The notes beneath the pieces were generated by a model that made no database searches, was not told where the DNA came from, and saw nothing but the letters and a program-made list of their open reading frames with translations. A stretch of DNA of 64,000 bases from Planctomycetota bacterium (GTDB lineage Bacteria > Planctomycetota > UBA1135 > UBA2386): assembly GCA_020638735.1 (NCBI GenBank), contig JACKHZ010000008.1, positions 1,116,001-1,180,000 on the forward strand. The letters are read 5' to 3'. Shown here one piece after another: positions 15,916-25,330 of this stretch. Numbering within the stretch: the first letter of the stretch is position 1; each line of letters begins with the position of its first letter. The translations under genes were made by a program, and so were the position numbers.

Positions 15916-17079
15916 TCAGGTGCGCCGGACCAATACGACCAGATGACGCTCGGCGGCCAGGTCTTCGAGGTCGGCGGGCATGCCGACCACGACGAACCTC
16001 CCGGCGAGCCAGGCGCGCAGGCTGGCGTCGCCGACCAGCGCCCCGCCGAGCACGACCGCGCCGACCTGCGGATCCGCGACGACGCGGCGCAGCTCCTCGG
16101 CGGAGGCGATCGAGACCGGCTGCGCACCGGCCGCCCACGCGACGCGCGGCAGGTCGGTGGCGAGCCGCTGGCCCGGGTCGAGCACGCTGCCAAGGAGGTA
16201 GCCGGCGACGACCCGTTCGGCGACCGCGGACGCGGGGGCGATCGACGTCCACGCGGTGTGGCACTGTGCGGCGACGACGACGCAGAGCAGCAGGTCGCGC
16301 CAGCGGCGACCGAAGCGCGCCAGCGCCACACCGACGAGCACCGCCAGCGCCGGCCCCACCGCCGACGCCGCGGCGACGAGTTCGCCGGTGGCCAAGCCCG
16401 CGACCAGTCCGAGCAGCAACGCCGCCGCCGGCACGACGAAGTGCGCCGAACGCGGCCGCAGCAGCACCAGCGGCGCCAGCGCAGCCGCGGGCCCAGCACC
16501 CAGCCACACCTGCTGCAGCAACGACGGCCGGTCCGGCTCGGGGGCGACCATCGCCAGCGGCGCCGCCGTCACCGCGACCAGCCCGGCCAGCCCCCGCCGC
16601 CGCCCGGCCGCGGCCCACAATGCCAGCGCGACCAGCAGCGACGCAGTCGCCGACGACCCGCCGGCGCCGGCCTCGAGCACGGCCGCGCCGCCGGCCATCG
16701 CGACCGCCGCCGCGCCGACGCCCGCCCCCTGCCGCAACCGCTCGGCGGCCAGCGCCGTCGGTGCGACCGCCAGCCCACCGGCCAGCGCCGCGAGCACCTT
16801 GGCGGTCGCGACAGCGGGCGCGCCCACCGCGATCGCCGGGGCCATCAGCAGCGCCGGCAGGGCGCGCCACCACACGGCGACCGCCGGCGTGAAGTCGCCC
16901 ACCGCCAACCGCTGCGCCAGCCACAGCTGCTCGCAGGCCTCGGCGGTCGGCATCGGCGTGTGCTTGCCGACGACCCAGCGCCAGCAGACCCCCGCGCAGC
17001 ACAGCCACAGCACCGCGCGACGATCGCGTTCGAACATGCCCGTCGGCGCGGCGTCGGCTCCTCCCTCGCGCCCGCTCAC
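15916..17079 (-). CDS. Polytopic membrane protein coupled to the voltage-sensor-like protein
   Basis: 387 residues from GTG 17079, or 373 from ATG 17037. The protein starts MFERDRRAVLWLCCAGVCWRW in the shorter form and has about eight to ten hydrophobic helices rich in Ala, Leu and Val, then a soluble C-terminal domain (about 300-387). That domain looks like a nucleotide- or sugar-binding fold end (VVADPQVGAVVLGGALVGD, then FVVVGMPADLED). The layout vaguely recalls dolichol-phosphate-mannose-dependent glycosyltransferases, but no catalytic motif is evident. GTGA at 17079-17076 overlaps the stop of the upstream gene, indicating translational coupling. Confidence 0.7.
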   Translation of the reverse strand: MSGREGGADAAPTGMFERDRRAVLWLCCAGVCWRWVVGKHTPMPTAEACEQLWLAQRLAVGDFTPAVAVWWRALPALLMAPAIAVGAPAVATAKVLAALAGGLAVAPTALAAERLRQGAGVGAAAVAMAGGAAVLEAGAGGSSATASLLVALALWAAAGRRRGLAGLVAVTAAPLAMVAPEPDRPSLLQQVWLGAGPAAALAPLVLLRPRSAHFVVPAAALLLGLVAGLATGELVAAASAVGPALAVLVGVALARFGRRWRDLLLCVVVAAQCHTAWTSIAPASAVAERVVAGYLLGSVLDPGQRLATDLPRVAWAAGAQPVSIASAEELRRVVADPQVGAVVLGGALVGDASLRAWLAGRFVVVGMPADLEDLAAERHLVVLVRRT

Positions 17080-20000
17080 GGCAACGACCTGCCGAGCATC
17101 GGGTCCTCGCCGTCGCGTTCGTAGTCGCCGATGCGGAACACCAGGTCGCGGTAGTTGCGGATGTCGAGCACCGCCAACGACTGCACGGTGCGCAGCGCCA
17201 TCAGGTCGCGGCGCACGGCCGGCCCCTGCGCGTAGGTGCGGCGCAGGATCGACAGCGCGTGGCCGGTCGGCGACGCCTCGGCCGGCAGCGCGCGCCAGAC
17301 GTCGATGACGCGGCGGGTGCCGTCGACGTCGTGCGCGTAGGCCGCGCGCAGCACCGCTGCGGCCGACGGCGGCAGGTCGCGCCCGTGCCGCGCGAGCCAC
17401 TGATCCACCGGGTGGCCCAGCAGCAGGCGACCGACGGCAGCGGCGAAGCGCAGCGGCCAGGCGCGCCGGGCGCCCTGTTCGAGCAGCTGCGGCAACACCT
17501 CGCTGCGCCAGCGCTCGGCGAACAGCAGCGTGCGCGCGCCGCCGCGATCGGCGATCCACGCGCAGGTCACGGCCAGCTCGCCGGCGCGGCGCGTCGCGCG
17601 ATCCGGCGCGCCGTCCGTCGCGGCTGCGAGCGGCGGCAACCACGCGATCGCCGCGTGCAGCGCCGCGACCTGGCGCTGCACCTCGGCGGCGCGATCGCGC
17701 AGCTGCACGGCCTCGCGTTCGCGCAGGTGCAGGAACTGCAGGTCGCGCTCCAGTTCGGATCGCTCCACCGACACCGCCTCGCGCGTCCAGCCGGCCGGCG
17801 CGCCGCTGTATGCCGGGTCGAGCGCGAGCCTGAGCCGGACCGCTTCGAGCAGGCCCGGCGCCTTCATGCGGTGGATCTTGCGCAGCGCGACGGCGAACGG
17901 CGCCTCGCCGATCTCGCGGCGCTGCATCGCCAGGTCGGGGTCGAGCACCTCGCGCACGATCTGCCGCACCTTGGCCACCAGCCAGCCGATGCTGCGCACG
18001 AAGCGCCACACGACCAGCACCGGCGCCAGCAGGATGCGGCCGTGCGACAGGCGCTGCTCGTAGAAGCGCAGCGGGTTGAAGCTGCGGTCCTGCTTCGGCA
18101 GGTGGTTGACCGGCCGCGTGCCGAAGATCTCGCGCACCATCGTGCGACGGTCGAAGCGCACCACATCGAGCACGTCGTCGCCGAACACCGCGGCGAGGTG
18201 GCGGTCGCGCTCCGGGTCGCCGCCGAGGAAGTCCAGCGCGGTGAACTCGGTGGTCGGGTAGCTGTCGAGCGAGCTTGCCTCGCGCGTGTCCTTCGGCGTG
18301 CGGCCGCCGCGCGGATCCCGCCGCCGCTGCAGCCAGTGCTCCATCTCGGCGACCGCCTCGGCGCCCGCGGCGGCCCGTTCGGCCAGCGGGATGCAGAACG
18401 AGTTGTAGCCGGAGATTCGCTTGGCGGCCTCGACGGCGATCGACTCGGTGATGAAGCGGAACCAGAGGTACGGCCCGCTGAACAGCGAGCCGTCGTCGAG
18501 TTTGAGCTTGCGCAGGCGCTTGCGCTCGCGGCTGTCGATCGCCAGGAACTCGGTGCGCAGGTTCTCCAGCGACTGGTTGGCGAGCAGCTGCTCGGTGGTC
18601 TTCACGTCGCTGATGTGCAGCGGCGCGCCGTCGAGGAAGTGCAGGTAGAGCAGCGCGATGCGGTTGGCGTCGAGACACACGTCGTGCGGCACGCCGTCGG
18701 CGCGAACCGGCACACCGGTGCGGGCGCTGGTCAATTGCCCCTGCAGCAGCTGCCGCGCGTGGCGGCCGGCCTCGCCGTCGCCGAACGCCCGCGCGGTCAG
18801 GAAGTCGAGGTCCTCCTGCTCGTACAGCGACTGCACGCGCTCGAGCTGCGAGATGAAGTGCGCTTCGCTGGTCAGGCGGTAGTTCTCGGATGCCTGGCCG
18901 GCGAGTCGCTTCAGCCAGTGGCCGAGCACCAGGAACACGAGGCAGAAGCTGCCGAGGATCAGCAGCGGCATCCCGACGATCTTGTTCAGGATCGCGCTGA
19001 TCCAATCGCTGCGGATCAGCTGGTCGAACAGCAGGAACAAGCTGCCGAACAGCATCAGCCGCACCGCCGGCCGCTGCGTCGCCTTGACCATCGCCGTGGC
19101 GACGCGGTCGAGGATCTGCGGCCCGGTGACGATGCCGTGCAGGTCGGCGAAGAACAGCATGCGGCCGTGCCACGACTCGAGCCAATCCGCGGTGCGGTGC
19201 GCGAGCGCGACGATGCGTTCTTCGGGGCTCGCCGGCAGCGGATGCACGGCGAGGCGGCGGATCAGCGGCAACCAGCGCACCGGCACCACCGACAGCACCT
19301 TGACGACGCGGTCGAGCGCGGTGATGTCGTCCTTGCCGAGCCAGCGACCGAGATCCTGCACGCGCAGCCCCCACAAGAACTCGATCGCCTCGCCGATCGG
19401 CACGTCGCGCAGCTCGGCGGCCATCGAGCGGCCGGAGAACGCAGTGGCCGACAGACCCGCCATGCCGGCGCGCGCCGCGGCGACGCGTTCGTGCAGCACG
19501 GCGGCGCGCTGCTCCTGCGGCAGCAGCGCGACCAGTTCGTGCTCGCGGCGCAGCGCCTCGAACACCAGGTCGCGGCGATCTTCCTGCTCCACCGACCGCA
19601 CCACCTCGGCGGCCGCGGGCACGAACACGAATTCGCGGTTGAGCAGCTGGCCGAAGCGCTGCACCAGCCCGTCCATGCCGCGCACGAGGAACAGCAGCAG
19701 CCGCGCGGCGCGCAGCAGCGGCCGCAGCGCCTGCACGTAACGCGCCGCCCAGGTGACGCGCATCAGCCGCACCAGCCGGAGCAGCAGCAGATCGTCTGCC
19801 GCCGCCAGACCGGACACGTCGGGCAACAGGAGGATCACCGACGGGATGGCCGGCACCAGGTCGGTGAGCGCGTTGCGCGCGAACCACGACAGTCGCGACG
19901 GGTGCAGCACCAGCTCGAACGCGAAGTCGGCGATGAAGAACAGGCAGGCGACCGCGTCGATCCACTGGAACACGTGCTCCTGCGCCTCCGTGAGGTGCAT

Positions 20001-20711
20001 CGTGTTCTCGATGACCAAGGTCACCAGCACCACCAGCAGCAGCACGAAGTTGGTGGTCTCGAGCACGGCCACACCGCGCCGGCCAAGCCGCCGCTCCATG
20101 CGCCGCGCCAGCTCGCGGTCGTCGGCGGCGCGCCGCAGGCGGCGGCCGAGCCGGCGGCAGCGCTTCGACCCGGTGACCGCGCCGAGCCGCGCCATGACCT
20201 CGCCGCTCTGCCGCAGCAGCACGACCTGCTGCTCGATCGGGAAGTCCTCGAGCGCCGTGGTCAGGGCGGCGAAGCGCTCGCCCGCCTCCTCGCCGACCTC
20301 GGCCGTCGGCGGCAACGCCGCGAAGCCGCGCTCGATCGCCTCGGCGCACTGCCTCGCCAGGTCCGCTTCGCCGCTCGCGTCGGCGGTGGCGCGGGCCTCG
20401 GCGAGGTCGAGCAGCACCGCCGCGCTCGGTGCCGCCGCGCCGAGCCGCCGCACGCGCAGGGCGAGCCACTCGTGGCGCAGGTCCGCGAGCTCCTGCTGCA
20501 GGCCGTCGCGCGACGTCGCGTGCGCCGCCTCGAGCCAGCGCAGCTCGCGCTGCAGCAGCTCGGCGGACAGATCGTCGACCTGTCGCCCGTCGCCCAGCAT
20601 CGCCGCCCGCTCCGCAGCCAGCGCGCGCGCCGCGGCCGCCGGATCGGCGGACGTCTCGTGCAGCAGCGCCGCGAGGCGGGTCTTCGGGGTGTCGGTCTCG
20701 GTCTCTGTCAT
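17076..20711 (-). CDS. Giant protein with voltage-sensor/ion-transport-like membrane domain and no recognisable pore filter
   Basis: 1211 residues. An N-terminal helical cytoplasmic region (1-215) precedes a bundle like S1-S4 of voltage-gated channels: S1 about 221-237, S2 about 248-268 (WIDAVACLFFIADFAFELVL), S3 about 283-297, and an Arg-spaced S4 about 307-330 (LLRLVRLMRVTWAARYVQAL). No TxGYGD or other filter follows. Instead come a long soluble segment, a second membrane hairpin (about 560-610, MPLLILGSFCLVFLVLG) and a roughly 600-residue C-terminal region with no recognised domain and long charged helices (VERSELERDLQFLHLREREA). The role is unknown; voltage or mechanical sensing is speculation. 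It overlaps the next gene by 4 nt. Confidence 0.8.
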   Translation of the reverse strand: MTETETDTPKTRLAALLHETSADPAAAARALAAERAAMLGDGRQVDDLSAELLQRELRWLEAAHATSRDGLQQELADLRHEWLALRVRRLGAAAPSAAVLLDLAEARATADASGEADLARQCAEAIERGFAALPPTAEVGEEAGERFAALTTALEDFPIEQQVVLLRQSGEVMARLGAVTGSKRCRRLGRRLRRAADDRELARRMERRLGRRGVAVLETTNFVLLLVVLVTLVIENTMHLTEAQEHVFQWIDAVACLFFIADFAFELVLHPSRLSWFARNALTDLVPAIPSVILLLPDVSGLAAADDLLLLRLVRLMRVTWAARYVQALRPLLRAARLLLFLVRGMDGLVQRFGQLLNREFVFVPAAAEVVRSVEQEDRRDLVFEALRREHELVALLPQEQRAAVLHERVAAARAGMAGLSATAFSGRSMAAELRDVPIGEAIEFLWGLRVQDLGRWLGKDDITALDRVVKVLSVVPVRWLPLIRRLAVHPLPASPEERIVALAHRTADWLESWHGRMLFFADLHGIVTGPQILDRVATAMVKATQRPAVRLMLFGSLFLLFDQLIRSDWISAILNKIVGMPLLILGSFCLVFLVLGHWLKRLAGQASENYRLTSEAHFISQLERVQSLYEQEDLDFLTARAFGDGEAGRHARQLLQGQLTSARTGVPVRADGVPHDVCLDANRIALLYLHFLDGAPLHISDVKTTEQLLANQSLENLRTEFLAIDSRERKRLRKLKLDDGSLFSGPYLWFRFITESIAVEAAKRISGYNSFCIPLAERAAAGAEAVAEMEHWLQRRRDPRGGRTPKDTREASSLDSYPTTEFTALDFLGGDPERDRHLAAVFGDDVLDVVRFDRRTMVREIFGTRPVNHLPKQDRSFNPLRFYEQRLSHGRILLAPVLVVWRFVRSIGWLVAKVRQIVREVLDPDLAMQRREIGEAPFAVALRKIHRMKAPGLLEAVRLRLALDPAYSGAPAGWTREAVSVERSELERDLQFLHLREREAVQLRDRAAEVQRQVAALHAAIAWLPPLAAATDGAPDRATRRAGELAVTCAWIADRGGARTLLFAERWRSEVLPQLLEQGARRAWPLRFAAAVGRLLLGHPVDQWLARHGRDLPPSAAAVLRAAYAHDVDGTRRVIDVWRALPAEASPTGHALSILRRTYAQGPAVRRDLMALRTVQSLAVLDIRNYRDLVFRIGDYERDGEDPMLGRSLP

Positions 20712-21468
20712 CGGCCCCGCGGGCTTCGAGGGCTCGGGATCATAGGTCCGGGACCCGCGCCGTCACGGGTCGTCTGTGTCGACGGCGACGAACCTCCGTC
20801 GCGCCCACCGCTCGCACTCCGGCGGCGACGTCGGCGCGACCACGCGACGGTCCCGGCGCGACTCGGCGAGCCTCGCCGGAGCTCGACGTCGATCGCGGAA
20901 TCGACTGCTCGGGTGTGCCGAACGTCACTCGGGTCCTGCGGCAGCGGGAACTTGCACTCACGCTGCGCACGGGACGAGCGCGCCGACCAGCCGCCGGCCG
21001 CTGCGTGACATCGGGCACTCGCTGCACGGTCCCCAGTCCTGACGTCAGCGCAGCACCTCGCGCCACGACAGCGGGCGGCGCAGCCGGCCGTTGTCGTCGC
21101 GGCTCATCGCGATCGTCACGTCGATCGCGAACAGCGGGTTGAAAGCGAGTCCGCGGGTCGCGGCCCGAGGTCGTCTCGTGCAGTGTCGCAGGGCGACCCG
21201 CCAATGCACGGGAGTCCGCACACTCGAGCAGCCAGTTGTTGCGAGAGGCCCGGCAAGAACTCCGCGCCACCTCGTTCACCGACTCGAGGTCGCCGTCGTT
21301 TCGCGACGGCCTACCGCATCGGCGACGTACGAACGCGGAGCTTTGCCCTGCGTCGCTCAGGCAATTCGCCGTTCGCTGAAGAAATGCGCGAGCGGCCGAC
21401 TAGGCGCAGCGCCCGGAGTCTGCCCCCGACTCGCCTGTGTGGCCCAATCCCTACTCATCCTCGATCCG
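20712..21468. other. Long intergenic region between divergent genes, with possible gene remnant and stem-loops
   Basis: 757 nt separate the starts of the voltage-sensor-like gene and the secreted-protein gene, with no convincing complete gene. On the minus strand, 21045-21146 encodes about 33 well-formed C-terminal residues (FNPLFAIDVTIAM then SWREVLR-stop) that lose coherent coding upstream, suggesting a remnant. Structures include CGGCG/CGCCG at 20864-20878. There is also a nested hairpin at 21177-21210 (CGTGCA/TGCACG outside GTCGC/GCGAC). Both promoters must lie here, but I cannot place them. Confidence 0.5.
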
Positions 21469-23097
21469 ATGCTGACACGTTTCGTTTCTGCTCGCTCCTT
21501 CATCTCCCTCGCCGCGATCGCCACCGTGGCGGGACTCGGTCACGCTCAGTCCTTCACCGAGGGCTTCGAGCCGGGTCCGGCAACTGTCGGCACCGCAGCG
21601 GTTCCGACCAACTGGACCTCGGTCAACGACAGCCCGAGCGGGCCGGGTCTCAACCCGGACTGGCAGGTGCGCAACGACGGAGCTGTGTTCGCTGCCTTCA
21701 GCGGCACCACCTACGCCTTCGCCAACTACAACTCGGTCGTCGGCGCCAGCGACATCAGCAACTACCTGATGTCACCGCTGGTGGCGCTCAGCAATGGGGA
21801 CACGATCAGCTTCTACACCCGGACGGTGACCGCCCCGGCGTTCCCCGATCGCCTCGAGCTGGTCTACAACACGACCGGTTCGACGCTGCCTGCGGACTTC
21901 ACCAATGTGCTGCTGACGGTCAACCCCACACTCACCACTACGGGCTATCCCAGCGTCTGGACGCAGTTCACCGCCACGATCACGGGCCTGAGCGGCCCCA
22001 CGGCCGGCCGCTTCGCCTTCCACTACAACCCGGCGAACGGCGGCCCGACGGGCACCAACTCGGACTACGTCGGCATCGACGAAGTCGTCTACACGAACGT
22101 CGGCGGCGCCACCCTGGCGACCAACACGAGCCTCGGACAAGGCTGCTACGGGCACTACTCGTCGGTCTACGAGGCCTTCGTCGACCCGGCCAACTTCGAC
22201 CTGGCGAACTCGTCGATCCAGCTGATCAACACGGGCACCGGCTACGTGCTGACCACCGGCGGCGGCTTCAACCCGGTCGGCAGCCTCGGCACGCCGACGG
22301 CGCTGGCCTTGACCGATGACAGCTCGATCACGACCGGCTCGTTCGGCATCGAGGTCGGTTCCAATTGCTGGATCGCGCTCGGCACCGGCAACAGCACGGA
22401 CTACGCGCCCGACGTGGCGGCGATGCTGAACAACCCGGCCACCGGCTTCTACTGCTGGACGGACCTCAACCCGAGCGAGCCCGGCAGCGGCCAGGTGCAG
22501 TACGAAGAGAACGGCCCGCTGGTGCAGATCACCTTCGACGGCGTCTACTCGTGGGGTGGCACGTCGGCGGCCGACGAGAACCACGTCCAGTTCCAGATCG
22601 ACACCAGCAGCGGCAACGTGACGATCGCCTGGGGCACGGTGTCCGCCAACGCCAACGGCTTCCTGGTCGGCTACTCGCCGGGCGGTGCCAACGCCGACCC
22701 GGGCAACGCCGACCTGTCGCCCGTCGCAGCCGGTTCGGTCGTGCTGGAGGTCGGGCCGGTCGACATCCTGCCGATGGCCCTGGACGCCACGACCCGTCCG
22801 GCCCTGGGCACCAACTGGAACCTGCAGACCAGCAACGGGGCGCTGTTCGACGTGATCGTGGTCGGGTTGGTCGACCCCAACATCGCCGACCTGTCCTTCA
22901 TCGGCATGCCGGGCTGCGGCATCCGCGCCACCCTCGACCTGATCTTCAACAGCTCGACGGCCACGGTCCCGGTGCCGAACGTCCCCAGCCTGGTCGGCAT
23001 CCCGCTCTACGCCAACGGTGCCTCGCTGGCGCCGGCGGTGAACGCCCTCGAGCTCATCACCTCGAACGGCGTCCAGGGCACGATCGGCGACGTCTGA
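21469..23097 (+). CDS. Secreted protein with anchor-J-type jelly-roll and planctomycete C-terminal domain
   Basis: 542 residues. The signal peptide (FISLAAIATVAGLGHAQ) is followed by SFTEGFEPGPATVGTAAVPTNW, typical of the choice-of-anchor-J jelly roll (about 25-200) with WTQFTATITGLSGPTAGRFAF and DYVGIDEVVY. A second Cys-containing domain (about 215-430) is followed by a C-terminal beta domain (MPGCGIRATLDLIFNSSTAT to NALELITSNGVQGTIGDV) of a type repeated in many planctomycete exoproteins. It probably acts at the cell surface or outside the cell; binding partners are unknown. The ATG at 21469 directly precedes the signal peptide. Confidence 0.85.
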   Translation: MLTRFVSARSFISLAAIATVAGLGHAQSFTEGFEPGPATVGTAAVPTNWTSVNDSPSGPGLNPDWQVRNDGAVFAAFSGTTYAFANYNSVVGASDISNYLMSPLVALSNGDTISFYTRTVTAPAFPDRLELVYNTTGSTLPADFTNVLLTVNPTLTTTGYPSVWTQFTATITGLSGPTAGRFAFHYNPANGGPTGTNSDYVGIDEVVYTNVGGATLATNTSLGQGCYGHYSSVYEAFVDPANFDLANSSIQLINTGTGYVLTTGGGFNPVGSLGTPTALALTDDSSITTGSFGIEVGSNCWIALGTGNSTDYAPDVAAMLNNPATGFYCWTDLNPSEPGSGQVQYEENGPLVQITFDGVYSWGGTSAADENHVQFQIDTSSGNVTIAWGTVSANANGFLVGYSPGGANADPGNADLSPVAAGSVVLEVGPVDILPMALDATTRPALGTNWNLQTSNGALFDVIVVGLVDPNIADLSFIGMPGCGIRATLDLIFNSSTATVPVPNVPSLVGIPLYANGASLAPAVNALELITSNGVQGTIGDV

Positions 23098-23102
23098 TCG
23101 CC

Positions 23103-23116
23103 GCGCTGGACAGCGC
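23103..23116 (+). terminator. Short stem-loop just after the secreted-protein stop
   Basis: GCGCT (23103-23107) and AGCGC (23112-23116) enclose GGAC, 5 nt after the stop. It may be a weak terminator; the next gene starts 24 nt later on the same strand. Confidence 0.3.
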
Positions 23117-23140
23117 CCGACGATCGGCGAGCATCTCACG

Positions 23141-24217
23141 GTGCGCACCGCCGCCTACGTCTACACCGGCTGGCACCCGATCGCCGAGCGGGACGAGAGC
23201 TTCCACCCGGGCTTCACCGAGTGGGAGCTCGTGCGCGCGTGCCGGCCGCGCTTCGCCGGACACGCGCAGCCGAAGGTGCCGCTGCTCGGCGAGTACGACG
23301 ACCGCGACCCGGTCGCGCTCGGCGAACGGCTGCGGCTGGCGATGCAGCACGGCGTCGACGCGTTCGTGTTCGGCGTGTTCTGGTGCCGCGGCAAGCGGGT
23401 GTTCGAGCAGGGCCTCGACCGCGGCTTCCTGAAGGGCCCGCTCGGCGCGACGGCGCCGTTCGCCTGCATGTGGGCCAACCGCATGCCGCGCCGCGTGCTG
23501 CCGGTGCGCCGCGCCGACCTGCCGGTGCTCGACCCGGCGCGCTTCGTGCCGAGCGACGTCGACGACTTCGTGCGCTTCGTGGCGATGCTGGCCGACGGCT
23601 ACTTCTGCCGGCCCAACTACCTGACGGTCGGCGGCCGCAGCTACCTGTCGATCTTCGACTCGACGTTCTTCGTCAAGGAGCTGGGTCCGGACGGCGCCCG
23701 CGCGGCGATCGCCGCGGCGCGGGGCTGGCTGCGCGAGCACGGCCACCGCGACCTGCACCTGGCGGCGATCGAGCCCAACGCCGAGGCGCTGCCGCTGTGC
23801 GCCGGGCTCGGCTTCGACAGCGTCACCCACTACGTGTTCCTGCCCGACTGGAAGGGGCCGTTCGAACAGGACTACGCCGAGATGGCCGCGCTGCGGGCCG
23901 GACAATGGGGATCGTTCGCCGCGCGCTCGGGGCTGCCCTACATGCCGTCGGTCGCGCCCGGCTGGGACGCCAGCCCGCGCGGCGCCGACTTCGGCGACGC
24001 CCGCCCCGACAAGTATCCCTGGTCGCCGGTCATCACCGGCGAGCATCCGGCGCGGTTCGCGGCGGCGCTGCGGCGGGCCCGGGCCTTCCGTTCGCCGATC
24101 GGCGTCGACGACCCGCTGGTGCTGCTCGCCTCGCTCAACGAGTGGAGCGAGGGCCATTACCTGGAGCCCGACCTGCGCTTCGGCCACGGCTGGCTGGAGG
24201 CGGTGCGCGACGCGTAG
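23141..24217 (+). CDS. Glycoside hydrolase family 99-like / WbsX-type protein
   Basis: 358 residues with the hallmarks of the WbsX/GH99-like group found in polysaccharide clusters. The N-terminus is AAYVYTGWHPIAERDESFHPGFTEW. A TIM-barrel core (GVDAFVFGVFWCRGKRVFEQ, then FACMWANRMPRR) ends in the diagnostic LASLNEWSEGHYLEPD (family form NAWNEWAEGxxLEPD). Family members act on mannose-containing glycans or are annotated as lipopolysaccharide biosynthesis proteins; the activity here is not settled. No signal peptide is seen, so it is probably cytoplasmic. The start is GTG at 23141. Confidence 0.82.
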   Translation: MRTAAYVYTGWHPIAERDESFHPGFTEWELVRACRPRFAGHAQPKVPLLGEYDDRDPVALGERLRLAMQHGVDAFVFGVFWCRGKRVFEQGLDRGFLKGPLGATAPFACMWANRMPRRVLPVRRADLPVLDPARFVPSDVDDFVRFVAMLADGYFCRPNYLTVGGRSYLSIFDSTFFVKELGPDGARAAIAAARGWLREHGHRDLHLAAIEPNAEALPLCAGLGFDSVTHYVFLPDWKGPFEQDYAEMAALRAGQWGSFAARSGLPYMPSVAPGWDASPRGADFGDARPDKYPWSPVITGEHPARFAAALRRARAFRSPIGVDDPLVLLASLNEWSEGHYLEPDLRFGHGWLEAVRDA

Positions 24218-24240
24218 ATCGACCCCGACTGAGGCTGGGA

Positions 24241-25311
24241 ATGGCGCGGCGGCTTCCTATTGTCGGACCAGAAGTGACGGCCAAGACCCGCAAGCGACGC
24301 CGGAAGCAGTGGTGGCAGGACCTGCCCACCGAGGAGCTGCTCGACGTGCGCCTCTGCGAGCTCGAGCTGACGATCGACGGCACCGCGCTGGAGCAGCGCG
24401 TCGCGCTGCTGCACGACGAGCTGAAGAAGAAGGGCCTGCGCTTCAAGCCGTACGTCTACCTGTCGACCGATTGGTTCACGCCCGAGGGCTCGACGGGCTT
24501 CGCGGTGCCGTTCTATCTGGCCCACCCGCGGCTGGTGCGGCTCGAGCACGACCAGATGTTCGAGGCAGAGGGCAGCACGCACGCGCAGTGCATGAAGCTG
24601 CTGCGGCACGAGACCGGCCACGCGATCGACAACGCCTACAAGCTGCACCGCCGCAGCGACTGGCGACGCACGTTCGGCAACTACTCGCTGCCCTACAGCG
24701 GCGCCTACCAGCCCAACCCGACGAGCCGCGCCTTCGTGCACCACCTCGGCTGGTGGTATGCGCAGAGCCATCCCGCCGAGGACTACGCCGAGACGTTCGC
24801 GGTGTGGATGACGCCGCACGCGCGCTGGGAGAAGACCTACCGCGACTGGCCGGCGCTGAAGAAGCTGCAGGCGCTCGACGCGATGCTCGCCGAGGTCGGC
24901 CGGAAGAAGCAGCAGGTCACGAGCCGCGACCGGCCGGAGTCGCTGCCGACCAAGCGCATGACGCTGCGCGAGCACTACAAGAAGAAGAAGTCGTGGATGG
25001 GCCCCGGCTCGCCGTGGCAGTTCGACCGCGAGCTGCAGTACCTGTTCGGCGGCGGCAAGACCGGCCGGCGGCAGAGCGCGGCGTCGTTCCTGCGCGAGGA
25101 GCAGCAGGAGCTGCGCACCAAGGTCTCGGCGCTGACCGGCCAGTACCGCTACGTCGTCGACCAGACGCTCGACGCGATGATCCAGCGCTGCCGCGAACTC
25201 GACCTGCGCATGTCGCTGCCGAAGGCCAAGGCGCGCCTCGGCGCCGCCGTGCTGGCGACGATGGGCACGCTGCGCTTCGCGCGCGGCTACCGGCCGAATT
25301 TCCGACGGTGA
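24241..25311 (+). CDS. Putative zinc-binding metallopeptidase (Mx1-like)
   Basis: 356-residue soluble protein. A basic N-terminus (AKTRKRRRKQWWQDLPTEELLDVRLCELEL) leads to a peptidase-like domain with zinc motif HETGHAIDNAYKLHRR (HExxH at about 122-126). Downstream PAEDYAETFAVWMTP probably supplies a third ligand (a Glu in the DYAETFA helix). This matches the uncharacterised family named putative zinc-binding metallopeptidase. The C-terminal 120 residues are Lys/Arg-rich and helical (REHYKKKKSWMGPGSPWQFD), perhaps nucleic-acid or polymer binding. It lies 23 nt after the GH99-like gene and 19 nt before the C45 gene, so a three-gene operon is plausible. Confidence 0.8.
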   Translation: MARRLPIVGPEVTAKTRKRRRKQWWQDLPTEELLDVRLCELELTIDGTALEQRVALLHDELKKKGLRFKPYVYLSTDWFTPEGSTGFAVPFYLAHPRLVRLEHDQMFEAEGSTHAQCMKLLRHETGHAIDNAYKLHRRSDWRRTFGNYSLPYSGAYQPNPTSRAFVHHLGWWYAQSHPAEDYAETFAVWMTPHARWEKTYRDWPALKKLQALDAMLAEVGRKKQQVTSRDRPESLPTKRMTLREHYKKKKSWMGPGSPWQFDRELQYLFGGGKTGRRQSAASFLREEQQELRTKVSALTGQYRYVVDQTLDAMIQRCRELDLRMSLPKAKARLGAAVLATMGTLRFARGYRPNFRR

Positions 25312-25330
25312 ACGAAGCGGGCCGCCGACA

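Noticed and set aside
20740..21279. A 179-codon minus-strand open frame in the long intergenic region
   Set aside because: Composition is Arg/Pro-rich without domain-like patterns; the better coding trace (21045-21146) is in another frame and is only a fragment.
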